Shown in pieces: positions 50,165-57,681 of a stretch of DNA of 64,000 nt. The number at the start of each line of letters is the position of its first letter. Position 1 is the first letter of the stretch. The DNA is taken from positions 868,001-932,000 of the forward strand of contig NZ_CP090063.1 of assembly GCF_021391495.1 (NCBI RefSeq). The letters run 5' to 3'. Origin of the DNA: Amycolatopsis acidiphila (GTDB lineage Bacteria > Actinomycetota > Actinomycetes > Mycobacteriales > Pseudonocardiaceae). The notes under the pieces are model-generated. The model had not been told where the DNA came from, searched no databases, and saw nothing but the letters and a program-made list of their open reading frames with translations. Position numbers and translations under genes: made by a program.

Positions 50165-50866
50165 CTAAGCCGCCTCCCCCGGACGCTTGTGATAGCGGTC
50201 CACGTACTCCAGCTCCGACAGCTCCAGGATCTTGTACATGATCTCGTCGGTGATGGCGCGGCGGATGGCGGGCGAGTTCTCCATGCCCTCGTACCGGGCG
50301 AAGTCCAAAGGCGCGCCGAAGCGGACGCACACCTTCGCCGGCCGGGGGAGCTTCTTGCCGATCGGCAGCATCTTCTCGGTCCCCGTCAGCGCTACCGGCA
50401 CGACCTTCGCGCGGGTGGCCAGCGCCAGCGCGCCGACCCCGGTGTGGCCGCGGTGCACCCGGCCGTCGAGGGACCGGGTGCCCTCCGGGTAGATCCCGAA
50501 CGCGTCCCCGTCTTCGAGCACCTTGCGCGCCGCCTCCAGGGCCGCCATCCCCGCCGCCGCGTTGCCGCGCTCCACCGGCACGTAGTCCAGCGCCCGCAGG
50601 AACGCCGCGAACAGCCGGCCCTTCGGCCCGCGGGCGGTGAAGTACTCGGCCTTGGCCAGGAACGACACCGGGCGCGGCGCGACGATCGGGATCACGAACG
50701 TGTCCACCGCCGCCCGGTGGTTCGACGCGAAGATCACCGGGCCGGTCAGCGGCACGTTCTCCGTGCCGTGCACCTCGGGCCGGTAGACCAGGCGTGCGAA
50801 CGGCGACAGCACCCGCCGGACCAACAGTTGCAGCAAGACTCCTCCAGACTCCTTCGGCTCCAGCAT
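50165..50866 (-). CDS. 1-acyl-sn-glycerol-3-phosphate acyltransferase family protein
   Basis: 233 aa PlsC-type enzyme. The catalytic NHRAAVDTF (His50, Asp55) sits in VIFASNHRAAVDTFVIPI; acceptor motifs are YPEGTRSLDGRVHRGHTG and VVPVALTGTEKM. It would acylate lysophosphatidate or a related lipid at the membrane. The N-terminus is amphipathic (LLQLLVRRVLSPFARLVY). ATG 50866 is used, but GGAGGAG lies inside the frame just before TTG 50836, so a start ten codons later is possible. Confidence 0.9.
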   Translation of the reverse strand: MLEPKESGGVLLQLLVRRVLSPFARLVYRPEVHGTENVPLTGPVIFASNHRAAVDTFVIPIVAPRPVSFLAKAEYFTARGPKGRLFAAFLRALDYVPVERGNAAAGMAALEAARKVLEDGDAFGIYPEGTRSLDGRVHRGHTGVGALALATRAKVVPVALTGTEKMLPIGKKLPRPAKVCVRFGAPLDFARYEGMENSPAIRRAITDEIMYKILELSELEYVDRYHKRPGEAA

Positions 50867-50945
50867 GACACCACGCGATGCCGCCTACCAGGAAACCGCG
50901 CTCGTCTCGGCCATCCGGAGGAGCGCGCACGGCGCCGGGATGTGC

Positions 50946-50951
50946 CACCAT
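50946..50951 (+). promoter_or_regulatory. Leaderless-type -10 hexamer CACCAT
   Basis: CACCAT is 6 nt before ATG 50958, on the plus strand. Confidence 0.35.
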
Positions 50952-50957
50952 CGGCGG

Positions 50958-51296
50958 ATGCGTGCGTGGGCATTCGTCACCTTCGTCTCCGGAGTGCTCA
51001 TCGTGCTGTTCCTCGTCCTGTTCTCCCTGCCCGTGCACGCCACGCCTCCCGGCGGCCAACCGATCGCCTGCGGGAACGGCTGGACCGTGGCCGACCTCCC
51101 CGCCAAGCCCGTACCGCAGGCCGGCACCTACGACCGGTACTTCTCGCCGGGCAGTCAGGCGCAGGCCGACACGCGGGTGTGCGACCGGGCACGGAAAGTG
51201 CGGAAGGCCGCCGGCGTTCTCGTGCTGGGCTTGGGCGTCGTCGGCCTCTGCGGCGCCTTCCTCGGCCGGCGCGCCACCCGGGTGAGCCGGACGTGA
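50958..51296 (+). CDS. Small membrane protein with external cysteine-containing loop
   Basis: 112 aa. Membrane segments at about 5-27 (FVTFVSGVLIVLFLVLFSLPV) and 84-102 (AAGVLVLGLGVVGLCGAFLG). The loop between carries two cysteines (IACGNGW, RVCDRAR) likely forming a disulfide outside the cell. No family recognised. ATG 50958 is preferred because it starts the first membrane segment and is 6 nt after CACCAT; the frame opens 31 codons earlier without support. Confidence 0.7.
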   Translation: MRAWAFVTFVSGVLIVLFLVLFSLPVHATPPGGQPIACGNGWTVADLPAKPVPQAGTYDRYFSPGSQAQADTRVCDRARKVRKAAGVLVLGLGVVGLCGAFLGRRATRVSRT

Positions 51297-51330
51297 CGGG
51301 CCACGAAACGCCAGTTCGACGGGGGACTGC

Positions 51331-51336
51331 CACAAT
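51331..51336 (+). promoter_or_regulatory. Leaderless-type -10 hexamer CACAAT of the DivIVA-like gene
   Basis: CACAAT is 6 nt before GTG 51343. It would drive the DivIVA-like, SRPBCC and tag genes. Confidence 0.4.
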
Positions 51337-51342
51337 CGTGAT

Positions 51343-51645
51343 GTGACGACCGCGCTGATCTACCTCGTAGTCATGCTGCTCGTGGCGGCGGTGGTGTTCC
51401 TGCTGGCCGCAGTCGTGTTCGGCCGCGGTGAAGAGCTCGCACCCCTGCCGCCGGGCAGCTCGCCGACGCGGCTGCCGGTCCGCGACATCACGGGCGAGGA
51501 CGTCCAGGCCGTGAAGTTCCAGCTGGTCCTGCGCGGCTACAAGATGTCCGAAGTGGACTGGGTGGTGCGCAGGCTCGGCACCGAGATCGACTCGCTGCGC
51601 GCCCGCGTCGCCGAACTCGAAGCGCAACGCGAGACCTCGAGATGA
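51343..51645 (+). CDS. Membrane-anchored DivIVA-like small protein
   Basis: 100 aa. One N-terminal membrane segment (about 4-26, ALIYLVVMLLVAAVVFLLAAVVF), a Pro-rich linker, and then a DivIVA-type motif: VRDITGEDVQAVKFQLVLRGYKMSEVDWVVRRLGTEIDSLRARVAELEAQ, with a short coiled coil at 80-97. It may bind DivIVA/Wag31 at the cell pole; that is inference from family. Matches Rv1209 in position, just before tag. ATGA overlap with the next gene. Confidence 0.85.
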   Translation: MTTALIYLVVMLLVAAVVFLLAAVVFGRGEELAPLPPGSSPTRLPVRDITGEDVQAVKFQLVLRGYKMSEVDWVVRRLGTEIDSLRARVAELEAQRETSR

Positions 51646-52097
51646 CGGATCTCGTCTTCTCCGTCGACGTCGCGGCCCCGGCGGGCACGACCTGGCTGGC
51701 GCTGACCGACTGGCCCCGCCAGCACGAGTGGCTGCTGGGCACGCACGTGCAGGTCGTCGAGGGGGACGGGCGCAGCGTCGGCTCCCGGATCGCGGCCTTC
51801 ACCGGGGTCGGCGGCGCCGGCTTCACCGACCAGATGGAGATCACCGCCTGGGAGCCGCCGGTCCGCTGCACCATGCGCCACCTCGGGAAGTTCGTCCGCG
51901 GCACCGGCGCCTTCCACGTGCAGGCGAAGGGGCCGCAGTCCTCGACGTTCGTCTGGTCGGAGAGCCTCGACCTGCCGTTCGGCCTGCTCGGACGGCTCGG
52001 CTGGCCGGTCGCGCGGCCGGCGTTCTCCCTCGGCATCCGGCGTTCGCTCAAGCGGTTCGCCGAGTTCGCGGAGGACTACACGATGGGGGCGGTGTGA
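51642..52097 (+). CDS. SRPBCC-family (polyketide cyclase/START-like) protein
   Basis: 151 aa. FSVDVAAPAGTTWLALTDWPRQHEWLLGTHVQVVEGDGRSVGSRIAAFTG is the usual opening of the SRPBCC helix-grip fold, a hydrophobic ligand-binding cavity. WEPPVRCTMRHLGKFVRGTGAFHVQ and a C-terminal long helix follow. Ligand unknown. It is coupled to the upstream DivIVA-like gene (ATGA) and to tag downstream (GTGA). Confidence 0.88.
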   Translation: MTDLVFSVDVAAPAGTTWLALTDWPRQHEWLLGTHVQVVEGDGRSVGSRIAAFTGVGGAGFTDQMEITAWEPPVRCTMRHLGKFVRGTGAFHVQAKGPQSSTFVWSESLDLPFGLLGRLGWPVARPAFSLGIRRSLKRFAEFAEDYTMGAV

Positions 52098-52660
52098 CGG
52101 TCGTGCTGGGGGAGGACGGCGTCGCCCGGTGCCCCTGGGGCAACACGGCCCCGGACTACGCGGTCTACCACGACACCGAATGGGGCGTGCAGCTGCACGG
52201 CCGGGACGCGCTGTACGAGCGGCTGTGCCTGGAGGCGTTCCAGTCCGGCCTGTCGTGGATCACGATCCTGCGCAAGCGCGAGGCCTTCCGCCGCGCGTTC
52301 GCCCAGTTCGTGCCGGAGAAGGTGGCGGAGTTCGGCGAGGACGACGTGGCGCGCCTGCTCGCCGACGCCGCCATCATCCGCAACCGGGCGAAGATCCGGG
52401 CGGCGATCACCAACGCGAGGGCGGTCGCGGAGCTGGACCGGCCGCTGGACGAGCTGCTGTGGTCCTTCGCACCCACGGACCCGCGCCCCCGCCCGCGTGC
52501 CATGGCCGACGTTCCGGCGACCACGCCCGAGTCGAAGGCGATGGCCCGCGAGCTGAAGAAGCGCGGCTTCGCGTTCGTCGGCCCCACCACCTGCTACGCA
52601 CTCATGCAGGCCACGGGCATGGTCGACGACCACCTCGAAGGCTGCTTCCGCGCGGCTTAG
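52094..52660 (+). CDS. tag: DNA-3-methyladenine glycosylase I
   Basis: 188 aa. Removes 3-methyladenine from DNA in base excision repair. Zinc ligands are Cys13 (ARCPWG), His26 (YHDTEWG), His180 and Cys184 (DDHLEGC). It also has FQSGLSWITILRKREAFRRAFAQF and GFAFVGPTTCYALMQATGMVDDH. GTG 52094 overlaps the SRPBCC stop (GTGA). Corresponds to tagA (Rv1210). A long-stem terminator follows. Confidence 0.96.
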   Translation: MTVVLGEDGVARCPWGNTAPDYAVYHDTEWGVQLHGRDALYERLCLEAFQSGLSWITILRKREAFRRAFAQFVPEKVAEFGEDDVARLLADAAIIRNRAKIRAAITNARAVAELDRPLDELLWSFAPTDPRPRPRAMADVPATTPESKAMARELKKRGFAFVGPTTCYALMQATGMVDDHLEGCFRAA

Positions 52661-52705
52661 CGTCGTCGGCCCCGATCCTGCCGCCACCCGCACCCAGGCC
52701 GCGCT

Positions 52706-52736
52706 CCTCGCCACCCGCCGGTAGCGGGTGGCGAGG
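52706..52736. terminator. Bidirectional terminator between tag and the enoyl-CoA hydratase
   Basis: A perfect 13-bp stem (CCTCGCCACCCGC with its complement) and a 5-nt loop CGGTA fill the gap between two convergent genes. There is no T-tract, but the stem is long and GC-rich, which is common for actinobacterial terminators. Confidence 0.7.
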
Positions 52737-52743
52737 CGGGGAC

Positions 52744-53538
52744 CTACTTGCCCTGGAAGGTGGGCTTGCGCTTCGCCACGAAGGCTTCGACCGCCTCGCG
52801 GTGGTCCGCGGTCGAGCCGAGCACGGTCTGTGCGGCGTCCTCGGCGAGCAGCGCGTCCTCGAGGCTGCTCTCCGCGGCCGCGGTCAGCACCTCCTTGATC
52901 TTCGCGTAGCTGACCGTCGGGCCGGCGGCGAGCTTCGCCGCGACGGCGTGGGCGCGCCCGGCGAGCTCCTCGTCCGGCACGACCTCGCCGACCAGGCCCA
53001 GCTGCTTCGCCTCGTCCGCCTGCACCGTGCGGGCCAGCAGCATCAGCTCGGCGGCACGGCCGTAGCCGACCAGCCGCTGCAGCGTCCACGACGCGCCCGA
53101 GTCCGGCCCGAGCCCGACGTTGGCGAAGGCCATCAGGAAGTTGGCCGAGGCGGCCGCGATGCGCAGGTCGGCGGCGTAGGCGAAGGCCGCACCGGCTCCG
53201 GCGGCGGGCCCGTTGATCGCGGCGACCACCGGTTTCGGCATGTCGACGATCGTGCGCACGATCGGGTTGTAGTGGTCGGCGACGGTGCGCAGCGGCGACG
53301 GGTCGTCTGCCTGCAGCAGCCCCACGTGCTCCTTCAGGTCCTGGCCCGCGCAGAACGCCTTCCCGGCGCCGGTGAGCACGACCGCGCGCACGTCCGGCGC
53401 GGCCGCGGCCTCGCGGAGCGCCGCGAGCAGGCATTCCTTCAGCTCCACGGTGAGCGAGTTGTAGGCCTTCGGCCGGTTCAGCGTCAGGGTGCGCACGCCG
53501 TCGGTGTCGGCGGTCAGCAGCACGTCCTCGGTGGTCAC
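52744..53538 (-). CDS. Enoyl-CoA hydratase/isomerase
   Basis: 264 aa crotonase fold. GVRTLTLNRPKAYNSLTVEL, the oxyanion segment VVLTGAGKAFCAGQDLKEH, and VAAINGPAAGAGAAFAYAADLRIAAASANFLMAFANVGLGPDSGASWTLQRLVG. Where hydratases have Glu (GLxPExG), this has Asp (GLGPDSG), as in PaaG-type isomerases; it may be an isomerase or phenylacetate-pathway enzyme. GTG 53538 is preferred: AGGAGGA lies 5 nt before it, and the frame's 39-codon extension has no support. Confidence 0.9.
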   Translation of the reverse strand: MTTEDVLLTADTDGVRTLTLNRPKAYNSLTVELKECLLAALREAAAAPDVRAVVLTGAGKAFCAGQDLKEHVGLLQADDPSPLRTVADHYNPIVRTIVDMPKPVVAAINGPAAGAGAAFAYAADLRIAAASANFLMAFANVGLGPDSGASWTLQRLVGYGRAAELMLLARTVQADEAKQLGLVGEVVPDEELAGRAHAVAAKLAAGPTVSYAKIKEVLTAAAESSLEDALLAEDAAQTVLGSTADHREAVEAFVAKRKPTFQGK

Positions 53539-53713
53539 TGGTCTCCTCCTGGCTTCTGGGCGGCCTGCGGGCCGCATACCAGCACCTATGCAAACACGAA
53601 AAGATCGGTCCGCGTTCGCACGCCCGCGTTGATGAGGGAGAATGGCCCTCGACACCCGGTTGGCTCAGACACGCGCGACCCGGGCGCGCCGGTTGAGACG
53701 GAGGGAGCACGCT

Positions 53714-53881
53714 ATGGCGGCCATGAAGCCCCGGACCGGAGATGGTCCCCTCGAGGTGACTAAGGAGGGGCGGGGCCTCGTGATGCGCGTGCCGCTCGAG
53801 GGTGGCGGGCGACTCGTCGTAGAGCTGTCGGCCGAAGAGGCCAAGGACCTGGGCGTCGCCCTTCAGGAGGCGACGAGCTGA
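53714..53881 (+). CDS. DUF3117 protein (Rv1211-like)
   Basis: 55 aa, a tiny, highly conserved actinobacterial protein: MAAMKPRTGDGPLEVTKEGRGLVMRVPLEGGGRLVVELSAEEAKDLGVALQEATS. Function unknown; no membrane part. ATG 53714 has GAGGGAG 9 nt upstream and matches the family start; the frame extends 24 codons upstream without support. Position after tag and before glycogen-type genes is also found in mycobacteria. A strong terminator follows. Confidence 0.95.
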   Translation: MAAMKPRTGDGPLEVTKEGRGLVMRVPLEGGGRLVVELSAEEAKDLGVALQEATS

Positions 53882-53899
53882 CTCTGCTCGTGCTGTCCG

Positions 53900-53926
53900 C
53901 CGGCTGACGATCGTCAGCCGGTTTTT
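53900..53926 (+). terminator. Intrinsic terminator of the DUF3117 gene
   Basis: A perfect 22-bp palindrome with arms CCGGCTGACGA is followed directly by five T. This is a textbook rho-independent terminator, rare in this high-GC window, 18 nt after the DUF3117 stop. Confidence 0.88.
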
Positions 53927-53952
53927 CGCCGTCCCTTCCCGGAGGTCCTCCG

Positions 53953-55329
53953 TTGGCGCGCTTTCCGCTGCCGTCCGTACCCAGCCGCCTGATCGACATC
54001 GAGGTCGCCGACTCCCGGCGCCGAAGCACACCGGTCGCCGCGGCGGACCCGGACCTGCAAGCCGGTGAGGTGCGCGAGGGCCACGGCGAGGTCCGCTGGC
54101 TGGTCGGTGTCGGCGCCGGTGCGGCGAAGGACTGGCGTGCCGCCGGCGCGGCGCTCGTCCGCGCGGCGCAGGCCGACGATGGGAAGCCGGCCCGGGCCGT
54201 GCAGGTCGAGCTGGGGGCGGAGGCGAACGTCGCCGAGCTGGCGATGGGGGCGCTGCTGGGGGGCTACCGGTTCAAGGTCAGTGCCGAGACCACGCCTGGC
54301 CTGCAGACCCTGCGACTGGTGACGCCCGAGGCGGCCGCGGCCGAGCAGGTCGTCGAGCGCGTCCGTGAACTGGCCGCCGCCGCGACGCTCGCGCGCGACC
54401 TCGCGAACACGCCGTCGAACATCAAGAACCCGCCGTGGCTCGCCGAGACCGCCGAACGCGTCGTCGCGGGCGTGCCCGGGCTGCGCGCGACGATCCGCGA
54501 CGAGGCATGGCTGGCCGAGCAGGGCTTCGGCGGCGTCCTCGCCGTCGGCGGTGGTTCGGCCAGCCCGCCGCGGCTGATCGAGCTGACCTACCGGCCGCGC
54601 GGGGCCGGCAGGCATCTGCTGCTGGTCGGCAAGGGCATCACGTTCGACACCGGCGGCCTGTCCATCAAGCCGGCCGAGGGGATGCACCTGATGCGCACCG
54701 ACATGGCCGGTGGCGCCGCGGTGATCGCCGCGATCCGCGCAATCGCGACGCTGGGCCTCGGCGTGCGGGTGACCGCGCTGGTGCCGGCCGCGGAGAACCA
54801 CGTGTCGGGCGGGTCGTACCGGCCGGGCGACGTCGTGCGCCACTACGGCGGGATCACCACCGAGGTGAGCAACACCGACGCCGAGGGCCGGATGGTCCTG
54901 GCCGACGCGCTGGTCTACGGCATCCGCCGGTTCCGCCCCGACGCGGTCGTCGACGTGGCGACGCTGACCGGGGCCATGAAGGTCTCGCTCGGCCTGCGCA
55001 CCGGCGGCCTGTTCGCGACCGACGACGAGCTCGCCGCCCGGGTGGTGGCGGCGGGGGAGCAGGCCGGTGAGGCGTGGTGGCGGATGCCGCTGCTGGAGGA
55101 ACACGTGGACGCGGTGCGCGGTGAGCTGGCCGACGTCCGGCAGGCGCCGGGCGGGCCGGGTGGGGTGACCGCGGCGCTGTTCCTGCGCGAGTTCGTCGAC
55201 GGCGTGCCGTGGGCGCACCTGGACATCGCGGGCCCGGCCCGGGCGGAGAAGCCGTACGCGGACGTGGTCCCCGGTGCGACCGGCTTCGCGGCCCGCACCC
55301 TGGTCGAACTGGCGGCGTCTTACGCCTGA
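53953..55329 (+). CDS. pepA: Leucyl aminopeptidase (M17 family)
   Basis: 458 aa. Catalytic C-terminal domain: LLVGKGITFDTGGLSIKPAEGMHLMRTDMAGGAAVIAA (metal Lys/Asp and catalytic Lys) and EVSNTDAEGRMVLADALVYG, the M17 signature with Asp and Glu ligands and Arg. Removes N-terminal residues from peptides in the cytoplasm. The N-terminal domain (about 1-150) is divergent. TTG 53953 is the start: GGAGG lies 7 nt before it. It follows the DUF3117 terminator, so it has its own promoter. Confidence 0.93.
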   Translation: MARFPLPSVPSRLIDIEVADSRRRSTPVAAADPDLQAGEVREGHGEVRWLVGVGAGAAKDWRAAGAALVRAAQADDGKPARAVQVELGAEANVAELAMGALLGGYRFKVSAETTPGLQTLRLVTPEAAAAEQVVERVRELAAAATLARDLANTPSNIKNPPWLAETAERVVAGVPGLRATIRDEAWLAEQGFGGVLAVGGGSASPPRLIELTYRPRGAGRHLLLVGKGITFDTGGLSIKPAEGMHLMRTDMAGGAAVIAAIRAIATLGLGVRVTALVPAAENHVSGGSYRPGDVVRHYGGITTEVSNTDAEGRMVLADALVYGIRRFRPDAVVDVATLTGAMKVSLGLRTGGLFATDDELAARVVAAGEQAGEAWWRMPLLEEHVDAVRGELADVRQAPGGPGGVTAALFLREFVDGVPWAHLDIAGPARAEKPYADVVPGATGFAARTLVELAASYA

Positions 55330-55477
55330 GCGCTTCCGGCACGCCGGAGCCGCGGGCGGGCGCGGTGGCTCACGTCTGGGCGCTTCCGGCATGTTCGCGC
55401 GGGAGTCGGTGCCGATGTGGTGGGCGCTTCGAGCCGGAGCCGCTGGCCGAGGGCGGCGCGGTGCTTACGTCTGGGCG
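55321..55477. repeat. Degenerate direct repeats at the pepA/LysR junction, duplicating the LysR end
   Basis: Several short units recur. GCGCTTCCGGCA is at 55330-55341 and 55380-55391 (exactly 50 bp apart), with a partial copy at 55424-55430. GCCGGAGCCGC is at 55343-55353 and 55433-55443 (90 bp apart). GGCGCGGTG...ACGTCTGGGCG is at 55359-55382 and 55455-55477. The last copy contains the LysR final codons; the other would read AQT-stop too. This looks like a small tandem duplication that has partly decayed. Confidence 0.7.
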
Positions 55478-56382
55478 AGGACGTAGTCGCGGAACGAGCG
55501 CACCGCCGGGGTGAAGCGGTCGCCGGTGGGCCAGGTCAGGCAGATCGTCCGGCTGACCTTCGGCGCCAGCGGGATCTCCACGACCCCGTCCGGCGTCCTG
55601 GCACCGAACTCCGGCAGCACGGCCACCCCGAGCCCGGCCGCCACCAGCCCGCGCACCGTGTCCGACTCCTGGCCCTCGAAGGCGATCTTCGGCTCGAAGC
55701 CGGCTTCGGCGCACAGGGCGTCGGTGATCTGCCGGACGCCGTAACCGTGCTCCAGCGTCACGAACGCCTCGTCCGCCAGCTCCGCGAAGCGGACCCGGCG
55801 CCGGTGGGCGAGCCGGTGCCCCGCTGGCACGCACAACAGCAGGTCCTGCTCGGCGAGCGTGCTCGACTCCAGGTTCGGATCGTCCGGCACCGGCGCGACG
55901 AGCGCGAGGTCCAGCTCGCCCGTCGCGAGCCGGTCGAGGATGTGCCGGCGTGAGCCCTGCACCAGGGTGAACCGGACGCCGGGGTACTGCGCGCGGAACC
56001 CCCCCAGCAGGCTGGGCACCAGCCGGCGCCCGAGCAGGTGCAGGAACCCGAGCACGACGTGCCCGGTGGCCGGTTCGAGCTCCTCCCGCGCCTGCCGCGC
56101 CCCCGCCTCGACCGTGGTGAGCGCGCGCCCGGCCGTGTCGGCGAGGATCGTGCCCACCCTGGTCAGCCGGATCCCGCGGCCGGCGGGCTCGGTCAACGGC
56201 GCGCCGAGCGCCTCGGCGAGCGCCGCAAGGCGGCGGCTCAACGTGGGCTGCGGAACCTCCAGCAGCTCGGCCGCCCGGGTGATGTTGCGCGTCTCACGCA
56301 GAGCGGACAACAGGGCCAGGTTGGGCGCCAGCACCCCGACGAACCGCTGGTCAGCGGCCTCCGCTTCGGTCTCATACGTCAC
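55465..56382 (-). CDS. LysR-family transcriptional regulator
   Basis: 305 aa. HTH at about 15-75 (LLSALRETRNITRAAELLEVPQPTLSRRLAALAEALG). The effector domain (100-300) includes VVLGFLHLLGRRLVPSLLGGF, DLALVAPVPDDPNLESSTL and GLGVAVLPEFG. It probably controls the divergent MFS transporter. GTG 56382 follows CACTAT by 7 nt. The gene end lies in a region of direct repeats. Confidence 0.93.
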   Translation of the reverse strand: MTYETEAEAADQRFVGVLAPNLALLSALRETRNITRAAELLEVPQPTLSRRLAALAEALGAPLTEPAGRGIRLTRVGTILADTAGRALTTVEAGARQAREELEPATGHVVLGFLHLLGRRLVPSLLGGFRAQYPGVRFTLVQGSRRHILDRLATGELDLALVAPVPDDPNLESSTLAEQDLLLCVPAGHRLAHRRRVRFAELADEAFVTLEHGYGVRQITDALCAEAGFEPKIAFEGQESDTVRGLVAAGLGVAVLPEFGARTPDGVVEIPLAPKVSRTICLTWPTGDRFTPAVRSFRDYVLAQT

Positions 56383-56424
56383 CGTATCGATAGTGCCACT
56401 TTGCTGTATTAGACGTATCGGTTA
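56383..56424. promoter_or_regulatory. Putative LysR operator: repeated CGTATCG(A/G)T motif
   Basis: CGTATCGATAG (56383-56393) and CGTATCGGTTAG (56414-56425) form a direct repeat 31 bp apart in the 63-bp intergenic region between LysR and MFS. Regulators of this family bind such sites, and spacing of about three helical turns fits a tetramer. Confidence 0.5.
56390..56395 (-). promoter_or_regulatory. Leaderless-type -10 hexamer CACTAT of the LysR gene
   Basis: CACTAT on the minus strand, 7 nt from GTG 56382. It overlaps the first CGTATCG motif, compatible with autorepression. Confidence 0.4.
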
Positions 56425-56432
56425 GCCAGGCT

Positions 56433-56438
56433 TAGCTT
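56433..56438 (+). promoter_or_regulatory. Leaderless-type -10 hexamer TAGCTT of the MFS gene
   Basis: TAGCTT is exactly 7 nt before GTG 56446. The second CGTATCG motif lies just upstream, where a regulator would meet the polymerase. Confidence 0.5.
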
Positions 56439-56445
56439 CGAGTGT

Positions 56446-57681
56446 GTGACCGCTGACCTGCTCGTTTCCCCGCCGACCGATACCCGCCGGGTGAAGGTCG
56501 CGGTGGCCGCGGCCGGGATCTCGTCGTTCGCGCTGCTGTACGCGCCACAGCCGGTGCTGCCGCAGCTCGCCGCGCAGTACCACCTCGACCCCGGTGCCGC
56601 CTCGCTCGCGATCAGCGTCGCCACCGGCGCCCTCGCGATCGCCGTGCTGCCGATCGCCGCGCTGTCGGAGATCGTCGGCAGGCGGCCGGTGATCCTCACC
56701 TCGGTCATCGCGGCCGCCGTGCTGGGCCTGCTGTTGCCGCTGGCCCCGTCGTACGGGGTGCTGCTGGTGCTGCGGGCCCTCCAGGGCGCCGCGATCGCCG
56801 GTTTTCCCGGGGTGGCCGCGGCCTACCTCGTCGAAAAGCTCGGCAAGACGGGCGTGGCGGCCGCGGTCGGCGCGATGATCGCGGGCAACTCGGTCGGCGG
56901 CATGCTCGGCCGTCTCTCGGCGGGGTTCAGCGCGGAGGCGCTCGGCTATCACGGGGCACTGATCGTGGTGGCCGGCGTCGGCACCCTGTTCACCGTGCTG
57001 ACCGTGCTCACGCTGCCGCGGTCCCGGCGCGCCGCGCGGGAGCCGAAACCGGCGATCCGCGAACAGCTGCGCGGTGTGCTCGTCGGCGTCGGGGCGGCGC
57101 TGGGCAAACCGGTGCTGCTGGCGCAGTACGTCGTCGGACTGCTGGCCATGGGCTCGTTCGTGGCGATGTACAACGCGGCGGGCTTCCGGCTCACCGGCGC
57201 ACCGCTGGACCTCTCGCCCGCGATCGCCTCCCTGGTGTTCCTCGCCTACGCCATGGGTTCGGTGTCCTCGGCGACCGTCGGCAAGCTCGTCGGCCGCTTC
57301 GGGCGGCTGCGCACCGCCGTGTGCGCCCTGCTGGTCACCGTGCTCGGGATCCTGCTGACGCTGCCGGACTCCCTGGTCCTCGTCGTGCTCGGGTTCCTGG
57401 TGCTCACCGGCGGGTTCTTCGCCGCCCACGCGGTCGCGAACAGCTGGACCGCCGCGGAGGCGCCCGAGGGGGCCCGTGGTCAGGCGTCCGGCACCTACAC
57501 GCTCACCTACTACCTGGGCAGCAGCGTCGGCGGCACGGTCGGCAGCATCGTGTACGCGCACGCGGGCTGGGGCTGGCTGGTCGCGGCGACGAGCTGCTGG
57601 CTGCTGATCGCCGTCGTCGCCGTCACGTTCACCGCCCGGCGAGGAAGTACTCCTTTCCGGACGGTTCCCGCGGCCGGATAG
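56446..57681 (+). CDS. MFS transporter (YnfM-like)
   Basis: 411 aa, 12 predicted membrane segments. MFS loop motif LSEIVGRRPVILTS after segment 2, and a matching VGKLVGRFGRLRTAV in the second half. It starts VKVAVAAAGISSFALLYAPQPVLPQLAAQY. It probably exports a small drug-like or metabolic compound; substrate unknown. It is likely under the divergent LysR regulator. Its end overlaps the convergent AraC gene by 53 nt. Confidence 0.92.
   Translation: MTADLLVSPPTDTRRVKVAVAAAGISSFALLYAPQPVLPQLAAQYHLDPGAASLAISVATGALAIAVLPIAALSEIVGRRPVILTSVIAAAVLGLLLPLAPSYGVLLVLRALQGAAIAGFPGVAAAYLVEKLGKTGVAAAVGAMIAGNSVGGMLGRLSAGFSAEALGYHGALIVVAGVGTLFTVLTVLTLPRSRRAAREPKPAIREQLRGVLVGVGAALGKPVLLAQYVVGLLAMGSFVAMYNAAGFRLTGAPLDLSPAIASLVFLAYAMGSVSSATVGKLVGRFGRLRTAVCALLVTVLGILLTLPDSLVLVVLGFLVLTGGFFAAHAVANSWTAAEAPEGARGQASGTYTLTYYLGSSVGGTVGSIVYAHAGWGWLVAATSCWLLIAVVAVTFTARRGSTPFRTVPAAG

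Noticed and set aside
53943..53955. GGAGGTCCTCC before pepA as a ribosome-site hairpin
   Set aside because: The two halves are only 1 nt apart, so a stable hairpin sequestering the site cannot form as written. It is treated as an ordinary Shine-Dalgarno.
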